Source: Phytophthora quininea
Lineage: Eukaryota > Oomycota > Peronosporomycetes > Peronosporales > Peronosporaceae
DNA length: 64,000 bases
NCBI GenBank assembly: GCA_011947345.1
Contig: JAAVTG010000064.1
Span: 1-64,000, forward strand
Direction of reading: 5' to 3'
Shown here piece by piece: positions 20,715 to 31,816 of the stretch. The notes beneath the pieces were generated by a model, which saw only the letters and a list, made by a program, of their open reading frames with translations, was not told the origin of the DNA and did no database searches. Every line of letters begins with the position of its first letter. Position 1 is the stretch's first letter. The translations under genes and the position numbers were made by a program.

Positions 20715-21849
20715 ATGAACCCAGGTGATATGGAGGCGTTTGCCGCCGTGATACTTGATACTGTCGCAGTGGTTGCTGATGATTCGACCGACAACGTCAA
20801 AGCAAGGTTCTTGCGGCTCGCTCAAGTCGATGACTTGAATGATAATTCCGAAGAGCGAGCCCCTGCCTCTTGAATTTGAAGGATGTCGTGTCCAAGACAA
20901 AGTCTAAAGCTGCTTCTGCAGCGTCGTCAGTGAAGACCACAACGTGGGAACACAGTGGCAAGAACGTCGACGAATTAAAGAAGTTGCTCGGAATCCAGAC
21001 GCTGGACGATGCCGGTCTGAAATCGTCGCCGCAGTTCAAAGTGTACGGCGAAATACTGAGTGCTCAGGTGTTTCGTTGGTCCAAGAAGGACCTGACCCCA
21101 GAGCGAGTTCGTGTCATCCTCGGCATTGACAAGCTGTCCGGCAATGTACTTGCGAGCAATCCCAACTATAGGTACTACAAACGGTTCGTGGAGAACCAAA
21201 TCCCGGTCTGGGTCAAGAAGGACACGTCGGTGGGTGATGTTTGGAAGATGTTGGGACTGAATACACACACGACGCAAGCTGGCGTGTTCAACAACCCCAA
21301 CTACCAACTATACAACAACTTTGTAGCGACAACGTTCGAAAACTACGCGGCGAACCTGCTGTCTCAGAAGGACGTGGCGGCTAAGATGAAGTACCAAAAC
21401 ATGAAGGGCGTTGAGCGCCAGGTGAATAAGAAATTGCTGAAGAGATTTGGGACACCGACGGACAAGCACCGAGAGGAGGGCTGGATGCAGAATGACGTCT
21501 CTAGCTACGATGTGTGGGTGAAGTTGAAGGTCGCTACCGCCCGTGAAGACTCAAAGGAGTTCAACATGTACCGAAGTTACGTCAAGAAATTGGATGACGA
21601 AATCGAGAGTTCTCGGGGTTGGGCTTGCCGGTCATCACCATCGGCAAAGGCGCTACGAGCGCCGAGGTGACGACTAGAATCAAGGTCTGGGTTGACTCTA
21701 ATCGATCCGAGAACTTTGTCAAGTACGCGCTGGGCTTGAACGGACTGAAGGGGAAGAAGCTGACGAAGAACAAGAACTACAAATACTTTGAGGCGTTTGT
21801 CAAGGATTGGGACACGCAGAAGCTGGTACGCGAACAAGTGATGCGGTAA
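20715..21849 (+). pseudogene. RxLR effector copy 4, diverged, two frame breaks
   Basis: From the ATG at 20715 the frame gives a short, poor signal sequence (AAVILDTVAVVA), then RFLR at residues 31-34 and NSEER, and stops at a TGA just after EERAP because of an indel. The main frame (20870-21670) carries W/Y modules clearly related to, but diverged from, copies 1-3 (KKLLGIQTLDDAGLKSSPQF, RYYKRFVENQIPVW, SSYDVWVKLKV). A second indel near 21610 moves it to the frame 21619-21849. From 21684 on it is almost identical to copy 1, so the 3' end is a patch of different origin. Confidence 0.85.
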
Positions 21850-22370
21850 ACGGAGTTAACTCTACGAAGTGTAAGACGAGGTAGAGCTAAGTAAGCAATT
21901 CAGTGCTGCATCCAAGAATTGCATTTCGTTTACGGGACGCTGAAGAGTGTCATGAAGCTTTGTCGGTTCGATCGCTGAACCATTGGATAATTCACTCGAC
22001 AAACCGCACGACAATGCGCGTTCACCCCTTCTTCCTACTCATCCTGGCTGCTCTCGTGGCAAGCTGCACCGCCGCCCAATCGACTGCAGACTCGACAGGA
22101 AGGTCGCTGAGAGCTGTTGTTACGTTCGGTGAGGTCGACAATTCTGAAGAGCGAGCCCCCAACCTCTCGCTGCTGAAAATGCCGTGTCCAAGACCATCAC
22201 TTCAGCAGCGACATCGATGAAGATCAAAATGTGGGAACGCAGTGGCAAGAACGTCGACGAGTTGAAGAAGCTGCTGGGCCTGCAGAACTTCGACGACGCA
22301 GCGTTGAAGGCGTCTTCGCAGTTCAAAGTGTACGACGAACTACTGACTGCCCAAGTGTCTCGCTGGTCCA
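21684..22370. repeat. Duplicated block B (partner of 11552-12237)
   Basis: It holds the 3' end of effector 4, the intergenic spacer and the 5' end of effector 5, with near identity to the first block. Differences include one extra T in the spacer (GAGCTAAGT against GAGCAAGT), an extra C in the signal peptide and one missing A after NSEER. Confidence 0.8.
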
Positions 22371-23150
22371 AGAAGAATTTTAGTCCAGAGCAGGTTCGTG
22401 TTTTCCTCGGCATCGACGAACTGTCTGGCTTCGCATTCACAAACAACCCCAACTTGAAATACTATCAGCAGTTCGTCGAGAGGCAGATCCCGACATGGGC
22501 GAAGAAGGACGAGTCGCTAACCACGGTCTGGACCAACTTGGGCCTGAACAAACTGAGGAGGAAGGCTGACATCGGCAATTACCCCAACTACCATCTCTAC
22601 TTCAGTTTCATCAACAAAAACTTTGAAAACTACGCTGTGAACGCGCTTACCGAGGCAGAAGTTAAAGCAAAGATAGGGATCATCAAGATGACAGGAATGG
22701 AGAAGCACATCAACACATCGATGCTGGAGAGGTTCAACACCATGTTCGACACGTACCGACTAGAAGGCTGGTTCATCAATGGGGTTTCGGGTTACGATGT
22801 TTGGGCAAATTTGAATGTTGGGGCCATTCGACCCGGCGAGCGAGCTCTCCCAATTTCCAGATCTATCGAAGTTATGCCACGCAGCTGGATGATAAGGCTG
22901 AAAAAATCGGTTGGTAAAGTCGCCCGTCGCCAACGCTATTGGAAGGAAAGTCACGGGCGCGGAAATAAATTCGATCATCAATATTTGGGTCGACACCGGT
23001 CGATCCGATGTTTTTGTCAAGTATTCGCTGGGTTTGAACGGACTGAGGGAAATGAGCTGACAAAAAAGAAACTACAAGTACTTCAAGACATTCCTCGACT
23101 ACCGCGACCAGGTCATGGGGCAGAGAGAGTTAAACGTTGCTTTGGATGAT
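22014..23150 (+). pseudogene. RxLR effector copy 5, good signal peptide, three frame breaks
   Basis: The ATG at 22014 opens an intact signal peptide (MRVHPFFLLILAALVASCTA), then RSLR and NSEER. Loss of one A in the run at about 22178 shifts the frame, which stops near 22220. The body continues in the frame from 22184 with modules WERSGKNVDELKKLLG, LKYYQQFVERQIPTW, YHLYFSFINKNFENY and SGYDVWANLNVG. A second break near 22843 and a third near 23065 follow. Unlike copies 2 and 3 the start is sound, so a short truncated secreted product with RSLR-EER could still be made. Confidence 0.85.
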
Positions 23151-23404
23151 GCGCGAACAGAAGCTATTCTGTTGAGACTCGATAAACAGCTTAATAAAAG
23201 TAGTTCCGTGTCACGCCGAGCCACAGAACAATATTCAGATGGAAATCTCGTGCCTCACGAATACATAGCATCGGGCAGCTAGTAATGTCTCGACATCCTT
23301 ATTCGAAAGTCGTGATCGTGCCACGTGGACTATTGTGGATACCGAAAGATGTCTTGCCAAGGCGCGTTGTGAAAGCACTCCCGGGCATTAAGCTCTGCTT
23401 ACGC
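23151..23404. other. Spacer between effector relics
   Basis: No coding support was seen. Confidence 0.45.
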
Positions 23405-23700
23405 GTTGACGTATGGGCAAAGTTGTACGTGGGGTGGCCAGCGAATTGAGAAAAATGGCGGACTTCCAGACGTATCGAAATTATGCCAAGAAGCTGGACA
23501 ATGAGACTCATCGTTTCAGGAAGGTTGACTTGCAGGCTGCCAGCAGCATATATATAAAAAGACACGGACGCGGCGACGGTCAGGGTCGGAGAATTTCGCC
23601 AAGTGCGCGCTAGATTTGATTGGCTTCAGGGGGAGAAGTTGCAGGATTTTATCCAGGACAAAAAGACTTTCCAGGCCAGAGTAAAACATTCTTGGATGAC
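23405..23700 (+). pseudogene. RxLR effector copy 6, C-terminal relic
   Basis: Disjoint pieces of the last modules are readable: DVWAKL near 23408, FQTYRNYAKKLDNE near 23466-23505, and a LDLIGLQGEKL-like stretch near 23612-23640. The frames change between pieces. No RxLR, EER or signal peptide is present, so it is a 5'-deleted remnant of the same family. Confidence 0.65.
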
Positions 23701-23869
23701 ATTGTGGAGAGAAGTCTTATATTTCTAGAGACTTTATCAAATCTTCAGCCGCCGAAGCTCGAACTGGCAAAGCATTCGAGAGGTCATTCCAATAATCCGA
23801 ATGCAGCTAGTGCTTTCACAACGAGATTTAGCAAGACACCTCGGTATCCACAATATTCTAGATGGCTAG

Positions 23870-24262
23870 GTCATGACTCTGACGATATCCATCGCTTCGT
23901 GGTACTGTCTGCGGTTGCTCCCTTGCCAGTTGCAACGGTGCAGCCGATGCTATGGAATCAACTGGTTGAAGGCTCTTGAGGGTTACTGCTACCGTGGACG
24001 GCACCGAAGAGAGAGCTTCCATCAACGCGGTGCTGAAAGACGCCATGTCCAAGGCCAAATCGAAGTCTCCTCAGTAGGAACTTCCGCCAAGCTCAAGAGC
24101 TGGGGAAGGAATGGTGAGAACATCGACGACTTGAAGAAGCTGCTCGGATTGGAGAAGCTGGAAGATGTGTCCTTGAAAGCGTCCCCGAAGTTTAATGTCT
24201 ACGAGAATTTAGAGGCCGGCCAAGTGTATCATTTGTCCAAGAAGACATGTTGTCTCCGTGTC
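23870..24262 (+). pseudogene. RxLR effector copy 7, N-terminal relic
   Basis: A degraded signal-peptide region (frames shift between 23880 and 23960) leads to RLLR, preceded directly by an in-frame TGA, then TATVDGTEER. About 100 residues of the first module follow in the next frame (LKSWGRNGENIDDLKKLLG, LKASPKFNVYENL). Similarity stops abruptly near 24258 after SKK, where unrelated sequence begins. It is a truncated copy. Confidence 0.7.
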
Positions 24263-25253
24263 GATGGGTGTTTAGCGAATGCATGTCTGCCTGGTGTCGT
24301 TCGTCCACTTCGCGGCAGCTTAGATGTCGCCACCGTAGGGTGCTGTGCGACGCATCTTCGCCCTTGGCGCCTAACTGAGTAGCTTGAGGAGCATAGGTGA
24401 ACCGAGCGGGTTTTGCCGAGCCTGACCCTGAGCGCACACCAGTGACAGCATAGCATTACAGCGAGCACTTAGCTGGAAAGCCTTGGGTGCCCTGGAAGTC
24501 GGCCTTTCGTTGGACAGCGGCAGGTGATCACGCGAGGCCCACAATAAAAGACGCATGGGAGCTTGGCGGTGTGTGGCGGAAGGTGATGTCAGATGAAGAC
24601 GTTCATCGCATCGACTTGCACCAGGCGTCAGCTAAAACGGGCCGAGCCTTTTGGTCGCAGCTGACCCGCCATGCCGTAGCCGCCGGTCCTTCGACGGAGC
24701 CGAAAAATGCTGCGCTTGGGCCGAGACGTTCGAGGTCTGCACGCGCTTGATCTTGCCGCTGGAGGCTCGTTACGCCAACGCACCGAATGAAAGCTCTGTC
24801 GTACCCCACCCCCTTTGGAGAGGCAGCTTGCGTTACATAGTACCCGCCTGATTCCAAATAATTCGTAGTTCGAAGAACTATGCTTTATTCGATCTGCCGC
24901 AGTACAGTTGTCCCCACGGTACTCTCTCCGAAAAATACCGGTATTGACAGACCAAGTCAAACTTGATTGGTTGATAATATAATTATCGCTTTTTGATTGG
25001 TTGGAAATGCCCAGGGTGGGCATTGAGAAGTGTTCGATGGTACTTCGGTTTTGGACCAGCCGTTTCGTGTGCACCACACTGATGAGTTACCTAAGACGTT
25101 TCACGTCGGAATTGCCGACCTCGGAGGAAGTAGTAAACGCAGTGAACCCGGCGTGTCCTTTTTCCCTTGTAAAAGGTAAAAGGACTTCAATTTCAACAAA
25201 GAATGACAACCCCGACGGTAGTCAACGACGTCCAGTCGTTGATTCGCTGCGCC
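24263..25253. other. Unassigned repeat-like sequence
   Basis: Both strands carry chance frames only. The stretch 24840-25080 is AT-rich and looks like non-coding repeat DNA. An LTR was considered, but no paired copy exists in the window. A short frame at 25203 (MTTPTVVNDVQSLIRCAAS) leads into the direct repeat below. Confidence 0.35.
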
Positions 25254-25451
25254 GCGAGCACCTCCCAGCTAGGTGGTCAAGCATCCTCGGCGATCCGAAC
25301 CAGGTACGGCAGCAGCATTGGAGCATGGTGGTGTCATTCGCAGCGTAGCAGTGGGCTAATGTGAGTCGTTTCATGCAGGTGGCGCAGCGAGCACCTCCCA
25401 GCTAGGGGCCAAGCATCCTCGGCGATCCGAACCAGGTATGGCAGCAGCATT
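25254..25451. repeat. Direct repeat of 65-66 bp, spacing 133 bp
   Basis: The copies at 25254-25319 and 25387-25451 differ by a handful of changes. Each contains CGATCCGAACCAG followed by GTA(C/T)GG, which resembles a splice donor, so a duplicated exon end is possible. The pair lies just before the Helitron Rep gene. Confidence 0.75.
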
Positions 25452-25511
25452 TGACTGCAGTGGGGATGCGTTTGTTAAGCTAACGTTGGGGATGATGAAT
25501 GGCGTGTAGTA

Positions 25512-28004
25512 ATGGCGTCACCTGCGACGCAGGAAAACGATGAAGACGACTTGCTTGCACACTTGGATCTTGCACACCAGAGGGAGAAAGCCGCTGCTAA
25601 GAGGCAGTTATCGAGGGCTCGTAAAAGGCAACGAACAAGTTATACAGCTGAATGCTCTGACCGTATTCCTGTCAAGTACTTTGCGCCGATCACTGAGGAG
25701 GAGAGAATTCATTGCATGGATTTACTTCGCAGTGCTCTGAGTGCCGAAGGCTTAGATGAGGCCGTGTGTGCTGTTTGTGACCGCGTAGTGCTAATCAGAG
25801 ACATGGAACGAAAGGATGGATCCGACTGGAGATACATGGAAGTATTACGTAAAATTTTGGGGGTAGCTGGTAGTGATATTCCGCAGCTACTTTTGGAGCA
25901 ATACGAAGCCCCGCCTTTGATTCCCAGCCTGGAAAATGTACTGGTTTCACCTCGTGGTATCCAGTGCTATTTGAATGACAGTGGCCACCCATGCTCATGG
26001 GTGAATGTGTGTAAAGAGTGCGAAGCTTTTATCCGTCGGCGAAAACTGCCGAAGTTTGCTATTGCTAATGGCTTTTTCGTGGGAACTTTGCCTGATCACT
26101 TGAAGGGGCTAACGATTCCTGAGCGGATGATGACCCAACTAAGCTCCACTGCAGCTACGACACGGGTGATGCGTGGTGGGCGCCATAGATGTATCCGTTC
26201 CCACTGCCTAGCGTTCGATTGCACCCCAGGGCCACCTGTTTCTCGGTTGCCACGGTCGCTTGCAGACGTCACGTCGTATCGAGTAGTCATGGTCGGTGAT
26301 TTCACAGAAGGACAGATTCGCAAAGTTCGGAAGATGCATCAAATTCGGAATGGTGTTGTACGTGACGTAATGAGCTTTTACAAAACGCACAACATTTTGT
26401 ATGAAGATGTTATGTGGAATGACGACTTTGTAGATATTGATTGTTCGGATGAGTCAATTGAAGGCCACTTTGTGGAGCATGTAGATGATAATGAGGGAGA
26501 GTTGGATGATACTATGGACACTGAACAACAAAACATCCGAGGTCATTCGGATGCATGGCGGGTGATTTGCGAAAATGACGAAGAAAGTGTAATTGAGCGT
26601 CGCGTCGGACTGACGGAGGCTAATCCATCTCCTCCACTCACACAGGACCACCCTGCTGTTGTGGAAGTAGAAGGGTCCCCAGACGCGGAACGAGTGTTCC
26701 TGGTACGTCGTTCCGATCATATTTCTAATGATATCTCTGGAGACCTTTTCGCTAGACTATTCCCTCACTTATTCCCGTTTGGAAGAGGCCATCCTGGTGA
26801 GATTCGACGCATTCCTGTATCGGCCAAAGCATGCCTAAAGTATTATATCGAACTAAGTGGACGGCAGTTTGCCGAGGACGAGCTATTTACACTAGTGGCT
26901 TTTGATCGAATCTCAGTGCGAAACATGTTTATTCACAACGCCGTCCGGTGCAAACGTTTTCCACGAATATTTGAAGGATATGAGACTATTGGCATCGAGC
27001 AACTTGGTAATGCTCTGCTCACGAACGAAAGACGGCGCCAAGGGTGTTTGCCAAGAGCTGCAACAAGCCATCCGACTGAAAATGGCTTCTTGAAGACTGT
27101 CGAGATCGCCACGCGATCAATTTGGGGTAGCAATGCTGAGCGATCGCAGTGCAGACGAAAGGCATTTGCATGCCAGGCGCGCTTCGGCCAACCAGCGCTG
27201 TTTGTCACGCTGACGCCTAACTCAGACAACTCATTTGCTATGGCTCAATACACTGGGATTTCATCAGTTGGAACGCTTTTTGATATACTGGACGCTCGTA
27301 TGCCAACCAAGGCAGAGCTTCGAGAGGCCAGTCTAGGGAATGATTGCGCTTCTACGAGGTTATTCATGAGGCACGTGGATGCATTTATTAGGATTGTGTT
27401 GGGAATTGACCCTACGACTGGCAGGCCGACGGGACATCGAGGATTATTTGGTAATGTGGAGGCATACTTTGGTATGATAGAGACGCAAGGCCGAGGATCC
27501 CTTCACATTCACTTTCTGATCTGGCTGAAGGGGTGTCCATCGAATTCAGCAGCAGTTGACAAAATTTTGCAAAGTGCGGAAGCCGACAACTTTCGTGAAT
27601 CTGTTGCAGCATACACAGATAGTATTGTTAGCAATGAACTTCCTGTCGACTTGGCAAAACACTGTTGCTCAACGTGCGGTGCTTCCTTTGCTGACTTGAT
27701 TGCACTTTCAATACCAGAGATGGCGCACAGAGATCCCCAGGCTGGAATATATTCTGCAAAGCGAAAACAGACGATCAAAGAACCAGAGCTTTTGCAGTGC
27801 AGCATCTGCAAAAGCAAATTTAGCTCACAACATGCTTTGCGTAGCGCTCTACTTCAAAGTCGTCCGATGCACTGGCCTCCATGGCAACGCCCACTCTCAA
27901 CAGACGAAATTGTGAAGCAAGCAAAAATGAATTGGTGTGCCGAAACACAGGGCGAGAAGCATTTGACGTCATTGAAGAGCGCGAAAAATTGCTGGATAGC
28001 TTGA
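25512..28004 (+). pseudogene. Helitron Rep domain, first segment
   Basis: This long frame of 830 residues starts at the ATG at 25512. A charged N-terminus is followed by a Cys-rich segment (residues 79-180: CAVCDR, NVCKECEAF). The Helitron-like N region covers about 390-560. The Rep core shows FVTLTPNS near residue 564 and the metal-binding HUH triad in GSLHIHFLIW near residue 662. A second Cys-rich segment (CCSTCGASF, CSICKSKF) follows. Rep nicks and joins DNA in rolling-circle transposition. The catalytic tyrosine lies in the next segment, in another frame, so a frameshift near 28004-28087 breaks the protein. Confidence 0.85.
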
Positions 28005-28086
28005 GCACTGAGAATGATCTGAAAATGAAAGTGGACTGAGTCCTGCTGAAGCTGCCTACTTCCTCGAGCAAGCCAATGATCTGCGA

Positions 28087-29232
28087 ATGGGGTGGTGCAA
28101 AAGCGACGACGATCCCTTCCAGAATGACTATCTGACTCGGTTAGTGGAGATGCTGCCTCCGCTGGTATCCGATTCCCGGATGGCGAAAGAATCGATAGAT
28201 TACATGGTTTCTGTGCTGGTTTTATTACTGAATCAACACTGGTGGGGTCATGCGAACAGCTGCTTTAAGCGATCTAAAGCAACAGGCAGTGCAAACCTGT
28301 GTCGATACTTGTTTCCAAGACAAAGAGTGGATCGCACACGATTCGGTTCGTCAGGCGTTGAGATGAAGAGATCACCAGGGCACGAATTCATCAATGGCTT
28401 CAATTATACAATCATGGCAACTTTTAAGTGCAACCATGATATTCAAGTACTGCTAGGAGGGCGTGAGGCAACTGACCGAATCTACTACTGCTGCAAATAT
28501 GTAACGAAGTATCAGAATCACTTGGACTCCATCGTTCCTGTTGCCTTATCTGCACTTTCGAGACGGAAGAAGAAAGAAATGGAAGAAATTCCTGCGGTCC
28601 CGGATGCGCAAGATCGATTAGCAGCATCTCGCAAACGAGTAGCATCGATGGTGTATGCTCTGACTAACCGCCAAGAGGTGGCTGGCCCGCTGGCTGCGCT
28701 GTACCTGTATCGTGAATCATGCTGTTACTCGAGCACTGAGTTTGCAGTATTACCACTTGGGGATGTCGTTCGACAGCTGTGTGAGCTAGACGAGTACACT
28801 TGCTCGGTTGTCAATGAAAGAAACTCAGAAAACACGGCATCTTTCCGGGCGGTGTCATTTCTTGATGATTACATTTATCGGCCAGATACCTTGATGGAGA
28901 TTAATTTGTACGAGTTTGTAATGCGCTATTATCGCCAAAAGGGGCCATGTACACCTCGCGCGAAGCTAGGATTCTTAAGTCAGCATCCACTCCATCGAAG
29001 CCACCGCCTTGCCTGCCGCTACGAGGAGGTCGTACCTATTGTACAAGGCTTTCGGTTGCCATACGTTGACGACAAGTCATCATCAGAGATCAGAAGCAAG
29101 CACGCTGTATTATCTTTGGTGTTGTTCAAACCTTTCCGATCTCTAGAAGACCTCATTGGCGTTATGGAAAACTCAGATGAGTTATGGTTGAATGCTTTTA
29201 GTGTGTGGAAAAAACTCGCAGTGAATTCGTTA
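28087..29232 (+). pseudogene. Helitron Rep domain, second segment with catalytic tyrosines
   Basis: It continues the Rep protein in a different frame. The catalytic block is DRIYYCCKYVTKYQNH near 28477-28524, with the Y-x-x-K-Y arrangement typical of Helitron Rep. Upstream, HWWGHANSCFK and CRYLFPR are the conserved start of the C-terminal Rep half. The coding sequence is cut at 29233-29241 by the 9-bp target site of the inserted MULE. Confidence 0.8.
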
Positions 29233-29241
29233 AAACAATTA
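29233..29241. repeat. Target-site duplication AAACAATTA, left copy
   Basis: It is an exact 9-bp match to 33845-33853. Nine bases is the usual Mutator-type duplication. Confidence 0.85.
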
Positions 29242-29278
29242 CGAAAACCTTTCCGACCAGGTATTATGAAGGGTTAGG
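29242..29278 (+). repeat. Left 37-bp TIR of MULE-Ulp1
   Basis: Aligned with the reverse complement of 33808-33844, the inner 26 positions differ at only two. The outer 11 match partly. Confidence 0.75.
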
Positions 29279-30429
29279 TATCAGGTATAACCCGGGTATC
29301 CCTGTTAGTATTTTCCAGGTATGCAAACTGAAGTAAATTACCGTTTTTTCTTCTCTCCTTCTTGCCAGCCACTCATTCGAGAAAACTGGTTTCCGGTAGG
29401 AGAGGAGATGGCGCGCACCCAGAACACCGCGCATATCAAGCAGCGGGTGGCGGAGGAAGTTCGGCGCGAGGAGGAGGCAAAGGCGGCTGAGGAGGATCGT
29501 ATGCAGCGCGTCAGGTCTGCTCGGACTCGGTCACAGAAGGCGCAAGCGATAGCTCAAGTTCTCGATAAACGGGAAGCGGATGACGAAGACGGTAGAGAGA
29601 GTGCGGACGACGAGGAGCGGGGGAGAACAACGAAGAGGGGAAGCTGATGAGGACGAAGGGGAAGCCGGAGAGGATGAAGGAGATGCGAGCAAAGAAGGAG
29701 AGGCTGTTGCATCTGGTGAAGACTTGGCTTTGGACAGTGGTCAAGATGGAGCGAAGCCGATTTCAGCCGTCACTCGCGCTAAGAAGAAACGCTCGATATC
29801 GGATGTCGGAGATGAAAGCGAAGAAGAAGAAGAAGAAGTGGAAGTCCTGGTGCCTGCGTTTGAAGCTAGCCAAGCAACCTGGGAATTGTTTGAAGCCGAT
29901 CTGAAGCGATACATGGATGGCACTAAGCAAAAGCTGGTTATATCGGAGAACATCAACGTTAATCGGCGAAATAACACACTGCGTTCTCAAGTGCAGTATC
30001 AAGGCCGTGAAGACGAAGACATCCCGCTCGTGCCCACGAAGTTCAAGTTGTACCAGCGCAAATACATCTGCACTCACGGCTGGCGAGAGCGAGAGCGTGG
30101 AGGTGGGACCCGTACCGTTCACAAGTTGCGGCGTGCAGGGTGTCCGTTCCAGTTTCTGGCTCAGCTAGCGCAAGATAGCGGTGGTCAGTGGAGTATTCGT
30201 CTTGCCCGCGAAGATTATCGACACAACCATGCCATCAGCACGGATGTGTACAGGTCTTACCCAGGTATTCGCCAGGTACCTGGGAATTCCCCACTGATGC
30301 CAGGAATCGAGCTGTTAGTTGAAGCGCAAGCCGGGAACTCCAGAATTTACGACTACATTCGTGACAATTCAACGCATCGTGTTACGATGGATGACGTCCG
30401 AAATCTGGTGAATCGGATTCGAAAGTCAG

Positions 30430-30494
30430 GTACGCACTTCTGCAATCACTGCTGCAATGACCAAATGTCTAACATGTTCGTACTGTCCGTGTAG
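30430..30494 (+). other. Intron 1 of MULE transposase
   Basis: 65 nt, GTACGC donor and GTGTAG acceptor. Joining it restores RKSG-MQLSDD in frame. Confidence 0.75.
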
Positions 30495-30693
30495 GAATGC
30501 AGCTTTCCGACGATGAAGCTGTAGCTGAGGTAGTGCTCAATTTTAATCTGAAGTGCTCGAAGAATGTGTCCACTGTCAATGAAAATTCTCGTGGCCAGAC
30601 AGGAGTTATCTCTTTTACAACCGCACATATGCGTGCAATAGTGGACACATTTCCAGAAGTTGTGCAAATGGACTGCACGCACAAGACAAATAA

Positions 30694-30761
30694 GTACGTA
30701 ATCTCCGGGTATTATCGAGTTTTGTCCAGGTATTGACCGGGTATTGAACGTATTTGTGCAG
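30694..30761 (+). other. Intron 2 of MULE transposase
   Basis: 68 nt, GTACGT donor and TGTGCAG acceptor. It interrupts the block after the first catalytic Asp (HKTNK-YNYQLL). It contains CCAGGTATTGACCGGGTATT. Confidence 0.8.
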
Positions 30762-31725
30762 ATACAACTACCAACTTCTCTCAATTGTTGCAATGGATCA
30801 GTTTGGTCGTGGTCAGCCTGTGCAGTATTCGTTCCTGGAAACTACGTCAGATTGGCATATGTCGAAAGCGATCGATCATTTCAAGCGGGCAAACGAGCAC
30901 TGGAGACTTGTTCGTATCGTAATCGTGGATAAGGACATGAGGGAAGTGGAGGTGATCAAACGAAAGCTACCCGAGGCCAACGTTTTCTCTGCCACTTTCA
31001 CGTTATCAAATGGCTGCATGACGTGGTGCAAAAGGGGAAGTATGGGTCGTATCCAAAAGACGTTGTCGCGCAGTTGAAACATCTTGTTCATAACATGACG
31101 TACGCTCGGACAATCGAGAGCTATGACTTGTTTAAAGATGAGTTCAAGAGCTTGTCGTGTCGTGACGGAAGTACAAGGCTCTGGGAGTATTTTGTGGCTA
31201 ATTGGGACTCCTGCGCCGAGATGTGGGTGATGGCTTATCGCACCGAGCTTCCTCACTTCAATAACCATACGAACAACCGCGTGGAGAGTTTTTTGGGACT
31301 GTCAAGAAAACCATCAAGGGCCACTTCACAATGTTGTCGAGTCTTGAAACTCTTCTGTCGTGGCAACGGAGGATCGAGGAAGAATATTTGACTCGCGTGG
31401 AGATGCCAGGTACGCTGAGGAATACGGAGTATTCGGAGGAGATGAACATCGTCATAGGCATGACAACGCGTTGGGTGGCTGAGGCAATTGAGACGCAGTA
31501 CAAGGTTGCGTCCAATTTGGATATTTCTGCTGGCTATTCGTTCAAGGACATGGGAGATCATGTAATTATCTCCAACGGAAACCATGAACATCAGCTGCAG
31601 AAGGACACTCTTCAATGCGACTGCGAGTTCTCCCAGACCATGAAACTTCCGTGTCGCCATGCTATGGTGTACAAGCGATCGACTGGAAGTGCGTTTATCG
31701 TTCCCTTTTCGTCTATAAAACCCAG

Positions 31726-31816
31726 GTATGTCCAGTTTTATCCAGGTATCGTCCAGGCATCGTCCAGGTATCGTCCAGGTATCTAACATATTTATTTGCT
31801 TGCGGTCGTATTGCAG
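31726..31816 (+). other. Intron 3 of MULE transposase, octamer-rich
   Basis: 91 nt, GTATGT donor and TTGCAG acceptor. It joins IKP-RWFGQ in frame. The donor lies inside CCCAGGTATG, and four further TCCAGG(T/C)ATC units follow in tandem. Confidence 0.8.

Noticed and set aside
24840..25080. Possible LTR in AT-rich sequence
   Set aside because: No paired repeat in the window and no primer-binding site recognised.
30258..30300. CCAGGTATT and CCAGGTACC in the MULE as an additional intron
   Set aside because: The frame reads through with a sensible protein, and no acceptor restores a better one.
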